Positions 6,506-8,176 of a stretch of 8,176 bases of DNA are shown one piece after another (positions within the stretch are counted from its first letter, which is position 1; every line of letters starts with the position of its first letter). Under the pieces are notes generated by a model. That model was not told the origin of the DNA, made no database searches, and worked only from the letters and a program-made list of their open reading frames with translations. This DNA comes from Bryobacterales bacterium (GTDB lineage: Bacteria > Cyanobacteriota > Vampirovibrionia > Obscuribacterales > Obscuribacteraceae): NCBI GenBank assembly GCA_903970295.1, contig CAJCHQ010000639.1:1-8176 (forward strand), written 5' to 3'. The translations under genes were made by a program, and so were the position numbers.

Positions 6506-7090
6506 TTATGATGCGCGCCGCTTGCGCCGCTTTTCGTGTGGAACAAGCCGAGCAGGTTCGGTGGCTTTCGGTTTAGTACGACCTTTGAAACGAGTTTGGT
6601 CAGCGTAGGATCTGAATGGATTGAAGAAACGGAAATTGCAGACAAATCCCGTGAGCGCCATCAGGATATTTTGTAACCAGAGTTGACGCTTCTCCAGCCG
6701 GCGCAACTTACGCACTTGATTCGTTCTTGATTTGCTTGCAAGATCATCCAAATTATCTGGTCGCAGGAAAAACTGCGGGCGCTTCGAACCGCTCTGATCG
6801 TGGACGAAGGCGCGCCGGAACTCGTTGAAATAGCTCTCTTCACCGAATTTCGCCAGCATGTTGTTATTCTGCGCAGCGCGAGCTTTTTGTTCACCGCTTT
6901 CGCTGGGCTTGTAAGTGCCAAACTTTTCGCTTGCACGAGTCATTGTTTTGCCAGACATAATTTGCCCTTCTATATACAGCCGAGATGCCATGCCACCACT
7001 TTCGTAGATGCGGAAGAGATCTGTCGGTGATATTTTGAACTCATCAAGACCCGCATGGCAGAAGCATTCCGCAACAGTGTGCATGATCAT
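6506..7090 (-). CDS. Unrecognised 194-aa basic protein
   Basis: I do not recognise this protein. It has no signal peptide. Residues 1-50 contain a possible short ordered domain with C9 and C11 (ECFCHAGLDEF). Residues 55-130 are charged and rich in Lys, Arg, Asn, Gln and Ser. Residues 138-150 (LWLQNILMALTGF) form one short hydrophobic stretch, borderline for a membrane segment and more likely an amphipathic or buried helix. The C-terminus, 165-194, is strongly basic, ending in a KRRKRR cluster that could contact nucleic acid or phospholipid. Starts at GTG 7099, ATG 7090 and ATG 7084 are all possible and none has a clear Shine-Dalgarno; ATG 7090 is a compromise. Its length, plausible composition and position upstream of two same-strand genes support a real gene. 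A 64-nt gap to the SRPBCC gene allows either co-transcription or a separate promoter. Confidence 0.65.
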   Translation of the reverse strand: MIMHTVAECFCHAGLDEFKISPTDLFRIYESGGMASRLYIEGQIMSGKTMTRASEKFGTYKPSESGEQKARAAQNNNMLAKFGEESYFNEFRRAFVHDQSGSKRPQFFLRPDNLDDLASKSRTNQVRKLRRLEKRQLWLQNILMALTGFVCNFRFFNPFRSYADQTRFKGRTKPKATEPARLVPHEKRRKRRAS

Positions 7091-7655
7091 TGGTATCACG
7101 TCAAATTAAGACGATGCAGAGCATAATCAGCAAAGAATCAAAGTAGGCGCGGCAGTAACAACATTTTTGCGTTTTCTCCCAAATTAATTATCAGATTGCC
7201 AGGAGAGCTACGGAGCACACTGAGCAGAAAAGAGGCTTAGCTGCGCTTAATGAGCATCGCATGAGCACGCGGTCACCGACAAAACGGTAGCTGAGATCAG
7301 ACAAATCGCACTAAATGCACCACTAGTGACACCACACCGCAGGTGTTCGAAAAACAACAGTTGCTCAGGGCACGCCCAGAAAAATTATTTGTCAACCGCA
7401 TCGATATATTTACCGGTATTCACTTTTCTTTTCAACTCTTCAACTACTTAGTACTTCTAAGAATGGCTCGAATCGAAGGCTATTGCGGGACTGAGGCTTT
7501 CATTAGAACGCCAGCAATCATTTACAACCTGGCGACACAGTCGTTTTCGGAGTATAGTCAGGTCGCCTTCAACGAACTAGTGGAGATATCTTTCAATCCA
7601 TCCATGTATGGGCAGCGGATATCGGTCGTTGAAATGGACGGCAGGAAACTCTCAG
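7091..7655. other. Stretch without a convincing gene, with one doubtful open frame
   Basis: This region must carry the start signals of the minus-strand gene ending at 7090 and of the plus-strand gene beginning at 7656. A plus-strand open frame from GTG 7343 (or ATG 7463) to 7774 exists, but it has no ribosome site and no recognisable motif. It also overlaps by 119 nt the well-supported proline-rich gene in another frame, so I do not call it. TGAGCA occurs three times between 7221 and 7267, including an 11-bp imperfect tandem at 7250-7271. A TATAGT at 7553-7558 resembles a -10 box but has no good -35. No tRNA, riboswitch or terminator is evident. Confidence 0.5.
7643..7648 (+). promoter_or_regulatory. 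Ribosome binding site of the proline-rich protein gene
   Basis: AGGAAA begins 13 nt before the ATG at 7656, leaving 9 nt between AGGA and the start. It supports this start, which also opens directly onto a signal peptide. Confidence 0.6.
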
Positions 7656-8176
7656 ATGAAATTCGATTACCAGCTCAGAACTCTGACCACCGCTCTAATC
7701 GCAGCAAGTGTGAGCATATTGCAGCCTTGCTTTGGGGCAAACTCAGAAGTGCGCATTTTGTTAGCAGACTCTAATGATGGCTCGCCAGCTGACAGCGTCC
7801 TCTATCGTCCGCGTTGGTCCGTTCCGGGTACAGGACATCTCGACAAACTCGCCGTTCCGCCGCAACCAATCGCTCCACCGGTGCCCGAACCAGCGCCGGT
7901 AGTGATCACACCTGTGACCCAAACACCACCACCGGTGAAAAGAAAGAATTCTCCCAATGCCCCTTTTGCATGGCCGCAAGCATCTGACGATCACCCAGTG
8001 CCACAGAAAGTCTCTCCGGTTGTGCAAAAGGCACCAGCGAAAGTTGCCGTTCCAGTCAAGCAAGCGGTCGCCGTTCCCGCTCCTCCGACCGTAGCAAAAG
8101 TGGCGCCGACAAGGATGGCCAAACCTGTTTCAACGGCCGCCAAATCCACGCAGACTGCTTCGCCAAGTGAAATTGA
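7656..8176 (+). CDS. Predicted exported proline-rich protein, 3' end cut off by the window edge
   Basis: 173 codons are open to the window edge. Residues 1-28 form a signal peptide: K2 and R8, a hydrophobic core TALIAASVSILQ, and FGA before the probable cut. C25 is not in a lipobox, so a lipoprotein is unlikely. Residues 29-65 look moderately ordered (EVRILLADSN onward). From about 67 the chain is a Pro/Ala/Val/Lys-rich spacer, with runs such as PPVPEPAPVV at 74-83 and KVAVPVKQAVAVPAPP at 129-144, resembling the extended spacers of TonB-like or cell-wall-spanning proteins. The functional domain, if any, lies beyond the window. I cannot name a family. The codon pattern and the uninterrupted signal-peptide frame favour this reading over the overlapping frame that ends at 7774. 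Confidence 0.82.
   Translation, partial: MKFDYQLRTLTTALIAASVSILQPCFGANSEVRILLADSNDGSPADSVLYRPRWSVPGTGHLDKLAVPPQPIAPPVPEPAPVVITPVTQTPPPVKRKNSPNAPFAWPQASDDHPVPQKVSPVVQKAPAKVAVPVKQAVAVPAPPTVAKVAPTRMAKPVSTAAKSTQTASPSEI

Noticed and set aside
7343..7774. Plus-strand open frame of 143 codons from a GTG
   Set aside because: It has no ribosome site or recognised motif, and its last 119 nt lie in a different frame over a gene with a clear signal peptide and Shine-Dalgarno. It is more likely a chance frame, though the part before 7656 cannot be excluded.
7761..8063. Minus-strand Trp/Arg-rich open frame of 100 codons
   Set aside because: It is antisense to proline-rich coding sequence; the Trp, Arg and Gly bias comes from reversed CCN codons.

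Overview
The window looks like ordinary chromosomal DNA of a bacterium with roughly balanced base composition. It shows no phage, plasmid, transposon, CRISPR, tRNA or rRNA signature. Several small secreted proteins with low-complexity tails (TPR plus a Pro/Ser/Thr-rich tail, Gly/Tyr-rich, Pro/Ala/Lys-rich) sit beside housekeeping enzymes. From memory, that style resembles large-genome, non-photosynthetic relatives of cyanobacteria (Vampirovibrionia/Obscuribacterales). This taxonomic guess is an inference from style alone.

Left part (1-3024, minus strand): a two-gene xanthine dehydrogenase operon. xdhA encodes the small subunit with two [2Fe-2S] centres and FAD. It overlaps by 13 nt the start of xdhB, the molybdopterin subunit, which runs off the left edge after 508 codons. 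All purine-contacting and molybdenum-site residues that fall inside the visible part are conserved, so a genuine (hypo)xanthine-oxidising enzyme is the best reading. Electrons would pass from the Mo site in XdhB through the two Fe-S clusters to FAD in XdhA.

Centre (3025-5337): a 151-nt divergent intergenic region is followed by two plus-strand genes for predicted exported proteins. The first is a 388-aa protein with an N-terminal TPR-like helical region, an unrecognised middle domain and a disordered tail. After a short 9-bp tandem-repeat tract comes a 307-aa protein with a signal peptide and a strongly Gly/Tyr-rich, pentapeptide-repeat C-terminal half. The two are probably co-transcribed.

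Right part (5348-7090, minus strand, converging on the previous pair with only 10 nt between stops): three genes in transcription order. They are an unrecognised 194-aa basic protein, an exported SRPBCC (START/cyclase-like) protein, and 17 nt later a DNA-3-methyladenine glycosylase I-like protein that lacks the catalytic glutamate and the zinc-binding ends of classical Tag. A 565-nt stretch with no convincing gene follows (7091-7655). A plus-strand gene for an exported proline-rich protein then begins at 7656 and runs off the right edge.

I see no multi-gene defence or other novel system. The points most worth a second look are the Tag-like protein without its catalytic residue, the Gly/Tyr repeat protein with its duplicated TFM-x-E motif, the 9-bp repeat tract upstream of it, and the orphan basic protein.
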